From: Dipylidium caninum
Lineage: Eukaryota > Platyhelminthes > Cestoda > Cyclophyllidea > Dipylidiidae
DNA: 64,000 bases
Direction: 5' to 3'
Assembly: GCA_017562135.1 (NCBI GenBank)
Contig: QEYB01000654.1
Span: 1,240,001-1,304,000 of the forward strand
Part shown: positions 40,211-52,500 of the stretch, piece by piece
Numbering within the stretch: position 1 is the first letter of the stretch
How the letters are laid out: every line of letters starts with the position of its first letter
The notes under the pieces: generated by a model
The model's input: the letters and a program-made list of their open reading frames with translations, nothing else
Databases searched by the model: none
Told to the model about the DNA's origin: nothing
Position numbers and translations under genes: made by a program

Positions 40211-43200
40211 ATGAAAGTAACGGTTAGTTTTTCGGAAACTAAAGTTGTGGTTCCCTGCGGCGACGGGAGTATTCTTATCAGAGCTCTGGCCGAAATGGCT
40301 GTTTGCCGATTCAGAAAATCTGCGGGATCCACATTTACCGTGAGCTTTCCATCTTATATACTATCATTGTATCTAATCATTTGCTTGTATTGCTATTGTT
40401 CTGAATTTTTTGTTCTTGAATCTAAAATAGACAACGATGCTGTAAGAGCTTGATATTAACTAATTACCAATTAAAATTACCGCAATTGTAGAGTACCTAT
40501 CATTTTGTCTATTAGTTCGACTTTTTCTTGGTTATCTGTTTTTGTGAGAGGTATTGTCATTCTTTAAATTTTCGCAAGAAAATCACCTATATTGTCGTTG
40601 TGCTTAGACCTCTATTGCTCTCAAAACGAGGTGCTGCGGGTATATAACACCGTCTGTTTCATATTAATTTGATCGTCACATCTCAATATCTATATCAAAT
40701 TTGTGGACTTTGTACCCTAATCAAAAATTGTCCTTTTTTCATAAACCCTTTCTATTCTTTAAACTTTCCACCTATAGGATATTTTACCATAGCTCGTAAA
40801 TGCTCTCTTCATACCATATAATTGAGCAGACCGTTAATTTTCTTCCGGACTTCCCCGAACAAAACAAAATCTTATTTGACTAAACTTTGACTCATTCCTT
40901 GGTTAAACCTGATTTTTGTCTCTCGTGTTTACAATTCGAACAATACATAACACCTGAACCTTTTTTATTAAGTTATTTTATTCATATTCTGGGTCTTGGG
41001 CTTTGAACATGCATCTCCTATTGTTCACTTTTCCCACCTCTCGTATCTCAGGCGGTGTCCTTTCTTCTCAACCTTTTCCGCGCCGATTTGGACCCCCTTG
41101 AATATGCAGTGCCAGCCATTTTTTCTTCCATTTCACTAACGATTATCCTCATTATTGTTATTATGGCTTTCTCAAGCTTGAAATATCCTATTGCGTTGTG
41201 ATTGGTTGGATTTGAGAACATACAAAATCCCATTTTCCACTATTCAGTCACGTACACCCAATGAAAAATCTGGGAAGCAAAGGCGACTGAATGCTCTGCC
41301 GAGGAAAGTAAAATGAGAAGACGAAGACGCATTTTTCGCGCTTTTCGCTTCCCCTCTTTCACTTGCCCGCAGGCATTGACCATTGTTTCACTCAAATACT
41401 TCCAGTTCAGTAAAAAAAATTTTCTCGTTCTTCCTATTTTTTTTTGTGCGGCCAGTCTGGTAATGCTTTTCTTGGATCTAAACTTCTCTTCCATAAATAA
41501 ATGTTAACATTTGCGTAAACCTCACACCTCCTGCCATTTTCCTCCTTTTCGTTGGATGGCGTTAGACTGCGTGGACCCACACACAGTGAATGATCATTGA
41601 AATTCTTTTACACACCTCGAGAAGAGCCCAAACTCCTGTCAATTACCTCTTCCTCCATTCATATTTCCACCTCCATCTTCCATCAGATGCTTTGTCCTTT
41701 CGTCACTTGCAACCTCACTTTTTTTCTGCCTTCTCTTGCACACGATTAATTTAGAATAGCCTCATTCATCTTGGTCGTCCACTCAACATGCCACTGGCGA
41801 AGATGTGCTGACACCGCGTGTGGAGAAGGGGCGCGGGGGGGTGGGGGCGAATTGGGGCGGCCACCTTCCGCTTGCTGCCGCGTCTCCGCCCCGTGGAGGG
41901 GAAGCGGCGGTGGTGGGGGGCGGCCGCGGTGGCGGCGGACAAGGCTAATGTCGAGTTTGCAATGGGCTGCATTTCCCCTCAATCAATGCTTCAGGTCATG
42001 GTCCACTCGGCGTTGCAGTCTTTTTCGCTCGCCATGCGCCACGCCACGCCTCCCTCCACACTCACTGTGGACCGACGCAGCCCCTTAAGTCTCTCTTTCT
42101 CTCGCTCTTCTGTCCACTCAGGAAACGCTGACCACGCGTTGTTGGGGCTTAAAGGTGTCTGCCCCTCCCTCCGCTCACGTTGGAGGTGGCCATTCCTTCT
42201 CCCCTCGTTTGACTCTCCCCACCTTGAAGGCCTGCTTCACTTCACTTTGTACATTCACTTTGGAGAGGTGGTGGTTAAGTCGCGGCAAATCACATTTTGA
42301 GATCAACTCGCCTCTTTCATTTCCTTTGATTTGTCTACCGCCCTGTCCCTCCTCCTCTTGCCCCGTCGTCCTTGGTAAATCTCTGCGTTTGCGTGAGTCG
42401 CGTGAGCGGACAAAACTCCCCTTTCTACGGCAAAACAACCCTCCTCTCCAATCCCCCTCTTCTCACCTTTTTTGCGCATACTTCGCCTAAAAATTTAACC
42501 AGCGTTACGACATTTCCCTCTCCTCTTCCCCCGCCCTCGCCCCCGCCCTCCCCCTCCCCCTCCCCTCCGCCCACGACACACCTCTCGGGAGGAAGTATAA
42601 TTTAGTCCTGACAGCCACACGAGAATCCTCTTCCCGAGTTTGCAAGTAGGCAATTAACTTGGAAATATTTTTCCGGGTCAGAAAATGATGGTTGTCAGGC
42701 GGAGATGGTATGACTTGGCTGAAAATTGAAGGACAGCCTCTTTTACTGCCCGCCTCCTCCCCTTCCTCGTTAGTCCAAGCCTCCTTCCTCCCTCCATGTG
42801 TAAATGATTTTTTTTTCATTGTCAAGCCAGAAGGCCAGTGAAGAGGGAGGAGGAGGAGGAGGAGGAGGAGGCCGCAGGACCAGCGCTAAGCCACTTCTTC
42901 GGCAGTCGTTGACGAGGTGAAGGCGAATTTGTGTCACGGGGTGCGTTAAACCTCGCATCACCTGAGGTTCCCGTGGCATTTGTTCAGATGTGCCACAGAA
43001 TGCCTAACAAGAGGACACAAAACAAGGGGAAATCTTAGGGTAGAAGGCCCCTTCTCGAGGCTTAGTGGAAGGCGGCACGAAGACTCCGTCCATTGGCCTG
43101 AATGGACGGGTTTTGTCAGTGATTTGCCCTTTTTTCTCCCATTTGGAGGCAGGAGAAATGAGAAAAAAGGGCACACTTGTTTTTTCTTTGGGGGGGGGAG

Positions 43201-46200
43201 GAAAGAGAGGGAGGGGAGGGCGGAGCATAGGTGTGCAGTCGTCGCGAAATGGGGTCGAAAGCTGCGTTTAATCTGCAGTGGAGGACGATGCTGCTCGTTA
43301 GCCAGATGTCCGTGATTTACCTGGTGAGTGGGCAAATTGGCCGGCCGAGTGCGCTTGTAGGCTAAACCCGCCGAGGCAGTGTGGACTTTGTTACTTCGAG
43401 GCAGCTGGTCTGGATGTAGTTGTCGGGTCGTCGGACTGTGCCCCCTTCGGCCTCCCTTGGCCTCCGCGTGGGAAAACTTTTCACTCACCTACTCGTGGCA
43501 TGGTGTGACGCGGGGACACTCTCGAGTCTGTTCCTCGGCCGTTTGCCACCGGGTTGTGCTGCAGGGCGACGGTATAAGGCGGAGGAGGAGGAGGAGGAGG
43601 AGGATTAGCAGGTCCGAGGTCTCTTGCCCCCCTAGGCGAGGCAAGTGATCATTTTCGGCCAAGGATGGTCGCCTTCTTGATCATGGTGAGGTGTTTGTTT
43701 GAATTTGCCATCAGTTCGCCCGCCCAGTTTGGTTTAGTTGTTGAACTAACTGCTTGAAAATCTTGTTTCTTTTCTGCTAGCCGCCCACTCCCCCCCCCCC
43801 CCCAGCCGGTTTAAACATTTACGGAAGAGCGCAATTCTCTCATCCACCACCGTTGAAAAAAGCGGGGGGAAACATCAGCCTGTGGTGATTAGGCGGGAGT
43901 TGTGCTTAGCCTGTTCCACCGCTGCTGAGGTCATCAGCAGGGCGCTGGTCAAAATCACCTCACGGCGACTTGCGAGGGGGAGGTGGGCGTGGGCCTGGGG
44001 GGGGGGCAGTTTGCCCCCAAATCGACCATCCGTGGCTTTGTCTCCATGGTCGCATTGTACGCTGTTTTTTGCTTTCTCTCACCCCAGAAATCCTCAAGTC
44101 GGGCCTGTTTAGTGGGATTCTAGTTTACTACGGCCATCAGCGTTAGCAACGCTGTAGTCTACACACAAAAGCAGATATTGTGGCGAGAAGCTCCACTCGC
44201 CTCCCTGCCGCCGCAGTAAAATCACTTTGGGTGGGTGACGGTTGCCCGGTCATCGCAGAACTGCATCGTCCCCCTCTGTTTTTGTTGTTGTCGTCTCACC
44301 CACACCTCAAAAATTGCAGCTCTCGTGTGCTGTCACGGCGATTCGCGTCTGCAGTTCTACTTTAAAATAATAAGACGGTGTATCTCTCCCATTTTCCCTC
44401 TTCCTCGCCCCTCCTCCTCCACCCCCGTCCAAGGGTATGCAAACGCCACATTTCCGCTTTTTCTCCTCGAAAAGCCTTGCACAATGTTGCTCCCTGCCCT
44501 GCGAGGGAGGATGGCGGGGTTGCGGGGGGGGGCGCGAATGGGGGTGAGGAAAATCCACAGACAAAAAAGTGCGTGTGTGTGTGTGTGTTTCTTCTTCTTC
44601 GTCTTCTTGGCAAGAAAGGCCAAAGTACACGTGGTGGGCAAAAGTTCACGCGATCACGGGGGCATTTTTTATGAGAGTACCGATTTGTCCTCCAAATAAC
44701 CTCTGTTTTGCCAATCCCCGCTCCCGGACACCCCCGCCTCGCCCCGTCCTGTCCCCATCCTCCCTCCCCCCCCCGCCCCCGCGCCACACACACACACACA
44801 CACAGTCAGGTGACGCAGAAGAGGTCGTCCTTCTCGCGCCGATTGCGATTCCCGCCGAGGCGGCGTCTCGCCCAGCCACATCGGCCACCATCACTGGCCG
44901 AAAAGGGGAAATCTTGTGTGCCTTCCACCCCCCCACTCGAGTCACTTGGAGGAGTTTGACCTTGGTGGCGGTGGTGGGGACGACTTTATGCCCGTTTTAC
45001 TGTTTCAAATTGCACCAGCCTCTTGTCAATGGCGCTTCACCCTGCGACTGGTGGTTTCCACGTCGACAGGACTGTCTTTTGGCTGCCTTTTCTCTTCTCG
45101 ACTCCTTCTTTCTTCTCCTCGTGCCGAGAAGTGGGGAGAGGAGAACGTCAGCCAGCCCAACCTTTCTCTCTCTCTCTCTTCCCGCCGCCTATTGTCTGCA
45201 CAACTGCGCAAAGACTCTTATTCAGCCTTCACTCCCCCACCCCATCCCCCCCCCTGTCAATTGTGAATAAGTGGTCAGAGTTTTGCGGTCGTTTTGGGCG
45301 ACTCGACTTGGGGTGGGCAGTGGAAATCAGCCATAAAAATTGTCGCTGATGATCCGATTTCTGATTCCTGCCTTGGACGCCTCGGGGAGGCGTCCACCGA
45401 GATGGTGTCGAGGCAAGAAACGATATGGGCAGTGATGGGTTCCGGCCCTCCGCTTGGCCTCAACTCGCGGCCTGTGGAAGTCGTCCGGTTGCGCTGTCTG
45501 CTGGAAGGTGTGGCGACGAGGACGAGGTGATGGACACCCTTCGGCCTGACTGCCTCCTCTCCCAACTGAACCGCCCTCCACTACTAATTGGGAAGGAGCG
45601 TCGCGCGGTTCCCCGCTGCCGCGTGACCCCACCGCCCTAGTCTTGACATTTCCGCGGCCAAGATCGCCGAATTGCGCAATTGTAAGGCCACTTCCGTGTC
45701 TTTTTACCAAAAACTCATGCGGCTTACTTCGACTAGGTGGGTTTATGGAGTGAGGGGAGCGAACCCTTTCCCCCCGGTCGCCCACACAAAGCAAAAGTGT
45801 AGAATAAATTTTGCCAAGAGTCCACCCGTGCGGAGGCGGGGGCGGCGTGAGGTCTTTCCACCCCTCTGAAGCACACGCAACGGGGCGATTCACCCCCGCG
45901 TGGTGCTTGTTTGACTGCCTCCCTCGCTGCGCACCATTTTGGTGTGTGTAAGTGTGTGGGCGAGAGGAGCGCACTGCACGCACAACGACGTGAATCAGCA
46001 AATGTCAGACAGGCCTAATCAACTGACTTCTGCCTTGGGGCGGGGTTACACCACGCCACAAGGGTTTCACCCCTCGTGGCACGTCGTCCCTCCGTCTGCC
46101 ACCGGAGAAGATCCTGGCGCCGGTTGGAGACGCCTTACGGGCCACTGACCGGGCGTGTTGCCGCCTCCTGGCTGGAGCCTCGGACATCCGAGGAAGACGC

Positions 46201-49200
46201 CCCGCCCCGCGGTAACACGCGTTACTCTATCAGCTTCATTTCCACCCCCCCCCAACAAGTTATTTTCGCCCATGACTGTCTTCAAAAATGTCAGTGGAAC
46301 TGATGACTGTTGGCGTTGGAATTTCCTGAGAATATGAAAAAAGGGGGCCGGTGGACGAGCGGGCAGTGGAGGGATCCGCGGGGGAGAAGGTGAGGTGATA
46401 CACTGGTGGACGGCCGAAGGCGAGAGGATAGAGCGCCTTCCGCCCATTGGACAAGGCGTGGCAGTTGTAGTGCCTTCCCCTGCGCCCGAGATGCCACCTT
46501 TCAAGTGGTTACTTCCGCCTCCGCTTCACCTCATCCCACAAGGCGTGTGGGCCCTGTCCTCGTCCTCCTCCTCGTCTCCTCCTCCTCGTCTCCTCTTCCT
46601 CCTTATTCTGGTCCTCGCCCTCCTCCTCCTCAGTCTGCTTCTTCTTTTTTCTGTTTCGCGACCAGAAGAGTGAGGTTCCTGTGCGATGGCAATCCCATTG
46701 GCCTCAAAGACTCCCTCATCCATAGTATGAATGTCTCCTGTAAAAAGAGCCTCTTCCCACCTTAAGCCCACTCGTTACTAGCTACCAATAACTTCAAAGA
46801 CTACCCCCAAATTTGTCCACACGTGGCCCCACGCCTAGTCCGAGTGAGGCTCTACTGCCTCACCTCAGAACCGGAGGCTGAGCTTTCCTCCCGGCGAGGA
46901 CGAGCTGCCTGAGAGATCTCCTTCCACCGACGTCGACGATGAGTGCGGAGCCAGACGTGGGCCACAGACGTCCGGCAGTGCACAACTGTTTCCCAGGCTG
47001 AAAGTGGACACGACCTGGGAAGATGGCGGCCTCTGGCTGTCTGACACTTTACCTTCCCCAAAAGACATTCATGCTGTGCGATAATGCGATTTCGTGCCTT
47101 CCAAGGGCTGTGGAGCGTTTTTTTTGGTTTCCCTTTTGCTGTCGAATATTTTTTTTGTAAGGCGCGTGAAGGATTTTTTGCATACACGTTTACGGCAATG
47201 AAAATGAGTCCACTTTTTTATTTTCGACGCGAAGATCCACAATCGACGAAACAGCTTCTGTCTTATTTACTTTTCGCTCTTTCGTTCTCTTTCACTCTTC
47301 CTCCGCATTCACTTGACTGCCCTCCTTAAAAGCGGTTTTTTGCGCAAGTTGTCGTCAACTTATGCTTGCACCAAGTGCCATTCCCACTTTTATGTCGTCC
47401 TTTTCTGGGCCAAAGCTCTGTCAACGCGCTGGTGTTTCCCCAACACGCAGCAAAAACGTGCACTCAGTGGCAGTGCTAATCGGGATGGACAGACAATACT
47501 TTTGTTAATGGAGGTTGCTCGTCTACTAAGATGTATATTATGCGCTCATAATTCGCCTAAAAGCCTATCAAAACTCCCTCCCTCACTGTTTTTTGTGTGA
47601 TGGACTCCATTCGTTGAAGTTTACCATTTTTTCGAGCCAACCAATAACCTTCCTCCTCTCCACCGACAACCAATCACAATGAGGCGGTAAAATCAAAGTC
47701 CGTTTCTTTGATTTATATGCATTTTTTGCAAACATTAAATAAATTAACGCGTTTGTGTACTTCCACTGATAATAAAACGCCTAATGTGTTACTAATTTTG
47801 GTGTAGGAAGAGTTGGGTGAGAGAGAAACCACATTGATTAACATCATTAAGGAGTTGTGGAATTTGGAAATCTTGCAAACACTTATCGCTTTACCATAAT
47901 GAGAAATGTGATCTTAATTTGGGCAGTAATATGCATAAATGTAGTCCGCACAATGAACTCTACAATTGCCAACATGCAATTATGCCTGGAGGCAGGGAGA
48001 AATGAGGTCGACAGCAGTGATTGCGCCAACCCGGTGCTCGTGTCTCCCCTCAAGCCACAGAACAATAGGAAAAATTACATCCCCAACGTCACATTGCTTA
48101 TTGTGATGAGCTCTGATGGGCCTAAATTGCCATGGGGACGAAGAGGAAGGCGAATCAGACGCCTAAGCTTCAATTTTAATTCATACTTCTGTAATTAAGA
48201 CAGCCAATTGAAATTAATGACTGCCATTTGAAACTTGGCTACTGATTACTTACTATTTTGTTTAATTAACAACCCGAAAATTTGTTAAATAGGCGGTGTT
48301 GGGGAAAAAGATCATGGACTTTCTTGATCATTTTCCTCCTTTTTGGCGTTTTTTCGGACTTTTCGGCGCTTTTGGTTGTTTTACGAGCGCATTTTGGAAA
48401 CGGACTGGCCCAAGATAAATCAGGCTCTAACGCCGGCACGAGGCGTGGACCGGTCAGCCTTCACGTTGCTCGCAGGCGACGAATCGCAGACGCGTCCCCT
48501 GCGCCGCCCCCTTCCCTTCGCCTCCCCACCACCGCCGCATTGTGGAACGCCGAGTCCGAACTGCGTCGGCTTCGTAGATTGTTTTTTCTTAAATAGGGTT
48601 CCACGGGAGCCGGGCATTTCCTCTGAGGCATTGTCTTTCCCTTCTACCTCCTCCAAATGACTTCCTCACGGGTAATCGGGGCATAGAAGGCGGGAGGAAT
48701 GTGGACGTTCAATTTCGGGGCGTCGTCTCCTTTTACCCCTCCTCCATCTCATCTCATTACGCTCCAATTCAACAAGTCTTCTTTTTTCTTTCCACTCCAA
48801 ACACATCTTGATTTTCGCCTCAGTTATCCCCTCAATAATTTGGGATAGTTATTTGTCTAAGTGAAGTGTCCTTCTCGGTTCAAAGCCCCCTTCGGGTGCA
48901 GGAATTTGTTCCCCTGCTGCGGCCGAATTGCGGTAGGAGGAGGAGGAGGAAGAGGACACCTCCTCTCCGCAAAAGTGTTGGGGACACAAAGGGCCTGCTT
49001 AAGTTCAAACGTAAATTCCATTAGCATGAATTAGGAGAAGGAAGAATTGACACTGGGTGAAGCACCCAAAAAGTAAACGTTTTTGCCCACCAGATCTCGC
49101 TGTTAGCCACACAAAGCCCTTTCGCGCCTCCTCCCTCGCTCTCCCACCGCCTGCTTCAACTTTCCGCCTCCTTCGGGCGGCCTCATGACTGCCAAGCTCG

Positions 49201-49539
49201 GTCTTCCGTCCAACTAATCAAGTTTGGGCGAGAAATTGGGCAGAAGACGAGGAGGGCACTCTTTCCTCTCGCTTATATTTAGCCTGTAAACACGATTTCC
49301 TGCTTGCTCGCCCCACCGCCACCGCACGACTCTCGGAGGGCGCGAATCGGAGGGTCCGAACTCCTCGCCCCGGGTCGGGAGCCAGAAAAATGCCCCGCAC
49401 TGCCGTGGGCGGCGACCGAGAGAGATAGAGAGAGGCGCGGAGGGCGGACGAAGCAGTTGGATCTTCGTGCACAAAGGCCTCCGACTTCCACTTACACAAG
49501 GCGGTGTTTAAGAGATGAAAAAGGCTGTTGGATTATTCG

Positions 49540-49570
<31 letters not shown>

Positions 49571-52500
49571 AGGAGGAGGAGAAAAAGGTGGAAAACAGGC
49601 TAAACGGGTGAGGGTGAGGGTGAGGAGGGCGAGGCAGCATGCATATTGCATGTTGTCGCCCACCGTTCGCATCCTGTCCAGGTGGAGAGGCGGGGGCGGA
49701 GCGAGGCGGGGCGGGCGAATACCTGCCTGGGGAAGGGAGATTAAAGGGTGTTGTGCATCCAGGCAAGTTTCCCCCTCCTCCGCTTCTCCATACACCGTCT
49801 GTCTCCCCGCCGGTGAGTCGAGAGGACGCTGCCTCGCCTTAGTCGGACAGAATGAGGCGCGGGGACGCGGACGACTGCCTTGGGAGGTTGGTGGGAAGCG
49901 AAACGTCCGAGTGTCGGACGGTGGAAGTCGTATTCGCCGTGGGCTCGCCTGTCTTCTTGCTGTACAACCGGCGAGACGACCGCGGCGGCGACGGTGGTGG
50001 TTGGGGGGATTCGGCAGAGACAGGCTTGCGTCGTCACATAAATCACGAAACTCGTCAATGGAATGTTGGTGTGACCTTTGACCTCTCAGAACAGCCTCTC
50101 TAGAGGTCGCCATTCTTTCCCAACTCGCCTGAAAGCGGTCATCTGTTGGGCCAAATTTTGGTCATTTCACGTCCTTCCCCGTTTCCCTACACGCTTGTAA
50201 AAGGATTTTTCTTTAAAGACAAAAAAAATAAGCCACAAGCGGATTATATTGTGTGTCCTGCGTTCCCTTCTGACCGCGCGGCGATCGCCCTTTTACCGAG
50301 CCAGTCGGCAAATCTACGAAGAAGGCGGCGGTGGGTGGGAGCGATTTGACCGCGAGTCAAAGCACTTCACCCGCCGCCTGCTTCCCCTGCCCCCACTGCG
50401 AGATTCCTCGACGCGATTTGGACAATTTATGGTCGTAACGAGGGCTGTGGAAAGATCCACGCGGGCAAAAGCATTTTCCCAGAGGACGATTTCAACCCGA
50501 ACGCCGGTGAGGCCTCCAAGCTGTCGGTGCGTTTTGACAGCCGTGCCGAGCGCCAGTCGTCTCCCCCACCTCGTGGCCGGACGGAGATGGCCGAAAGGGG
50601 ACCTGAGATTCGGCAGATTTGCTTTACCTGGGTGGAGGTCGCCTCGAAACGGGAGTGAGATACGCCAGATCAACCCGAGACCGGCTTTCCCCACGCATAG
50701 GTGGGAAAAATGGGCGCGTGGAAACAGGGAGGGCGAGAATAACCGGTGTCAACAGTTGGCGGACCACCCCCTTCCTCCCCCTCCTTACCCTCGCCAACCC
50801 GGTCTCTTCTTTTGCCTCTTTCATTTATCACACTCCTTAAATCTTTCCACGGATTTGTGAAAAGAGACGCCCTTTTTAGACCTTAATAAATCCACCGTTT
50901 CGGGGCTTCATCTGCCCATCCGTTCGTCCGTCCCGGCCAACCCCGCCTTTTCCCCGTTCCCCTTCCGCCCGTGAGCGAGAAATACGCCAAAAAGTGGAGA
51001 CGACGGAGAGACTGAAACGAGGAGCAAACGCGTCTTCCCTGCAGGAAGAAAATGCAACTTCTCTCGCCTCGTTTATGCTTTCCTTTCCCTCCTCTCCTCT
51101 GATCTCTCCTCCCACTCAGCCTGCTCGACCGTCGCCTTGTCCGACGTCGACTGGTTGATCGGGTGACACGTCGCCTCCGCCGACCAGTTCACTCCTCTTG
51201 GGCTGGCGGTGGGAGGCGAAGTGGATAGCTTGAAATACTCCAGTCGCGGCGTAGCTGCCACCCGAAATTATGCACGAGTTTGTCCTCGGGTCTGCTTCTA
51301 CTCCCCCCCCCCGCCTCCCCAGTGCAAAGAGAAGCCGAAACTACCAAGTCGTGAGAGCGCGAACTCCGAGTTCCACGCTGTCCGAAATCCTCGCCCGCCG
51401 ACCTTCTCGCCTCGTCGTCGAACAAGGAGGCGGCGAGTCGGCAGTCGCCGTCGCGGGAAGGAAAATGGAGACCCATCCTGTCCCCTCACCTCCTTTCGCG
51501 CCCCCTGCCTCTACGCTTCCCCGCCCCTCATCCCTCGCCCCTCGCCTTCAACCCTCCAACGAGGAGGGACTCATTTCGCTCACCTCCTGCGATGCCAATG
51601 ACACCGCTTCTTCTCCTTCCCGTCTGAAGTCCTTCCAAGAGCCACGTCGTTGACCCTTATGCTTAAAGCGGTTTCTACGCGCCCCGCGGCCCCTGTGGCA
51701 CCCCTCGCGGTTCGAACTTTCAAGAGTGGAGAGGAGTTTTCCCCTCCCACCCTCCGGATGGCTTCGTTCACGTAGAAACGCTCCACACATTCACGTTGGA
51801 TAGTTTCTTTGAAAGGCTGTCCAATACCGCTCCCCGTACCTCGTCTTCCCCCCCGCCCCGCCGTCCACCGTTACTTAAGCCAGTGTAACACTTCGCGGGG
51901 CTAAAGGAAATCTTTCAAGGCGAATGTTTCAGTTGGTTACAGGGACGTTGCTTGAACATGCCTCCACGAAATGTCTTTACGAAGAATGGCGGTGGCAGCG
52001 GCGAGTGTTGGAGTTGAGGAAGCGCAGTTTACGCCCTTCTTGAATGCTGGTGGAGTCACTCGGGTCTCCGCGTCCACGGCGCCTCTCCGCCGCTCTTCAT
52101 GTTGGTAGGGTGGGAGGAAAGGTGCGCCGCAGGCCCCAAGGAGATTCAACTGGGTGACCCGAGGAGGGGAGACCTTGTCGGCTGTGAAAGGCGTGGAAAA
52201 ACAGTCGCTGTGAGGAGGGAGACAAACTCTCTCTCCCGAGGGTTGTGGCGCTGAGAGCGGTCGAGTGGGCCGACGAAGGTAGCCGCCTGACGTCCCACCA
52301 CAATTTCGTCCATATTTACGAGAAATGAGGGTACGCAGACGCGTTGTCAGGGGCGGCTAAACCTTCCCTCTGCGTTCTTCAGGCTCCGCGAGGCGCCAGT
52401 CTGCCCCACGACTCGGACACCCTGTTGACGCCTGCCGGAGTCGCCTCGGACGCTCTGTCGGGAGGGGGAGCGGAGGCCCCGACCACGGCTCTCGCTGTGG

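Noticed and set aside
44569..45270. A 233-codon plus-strand frame
   Set aside because: It runs through GT and CA microsatellites and poly-C tracts; composition alone explains it.
49508..50113. Overlapping long frames (about 190-200 codons) on both strands
   Set aside because: Driven by a GGC/GCC array and high GC; poly-Gly, poly-Ala or poly-Pro products without domains.
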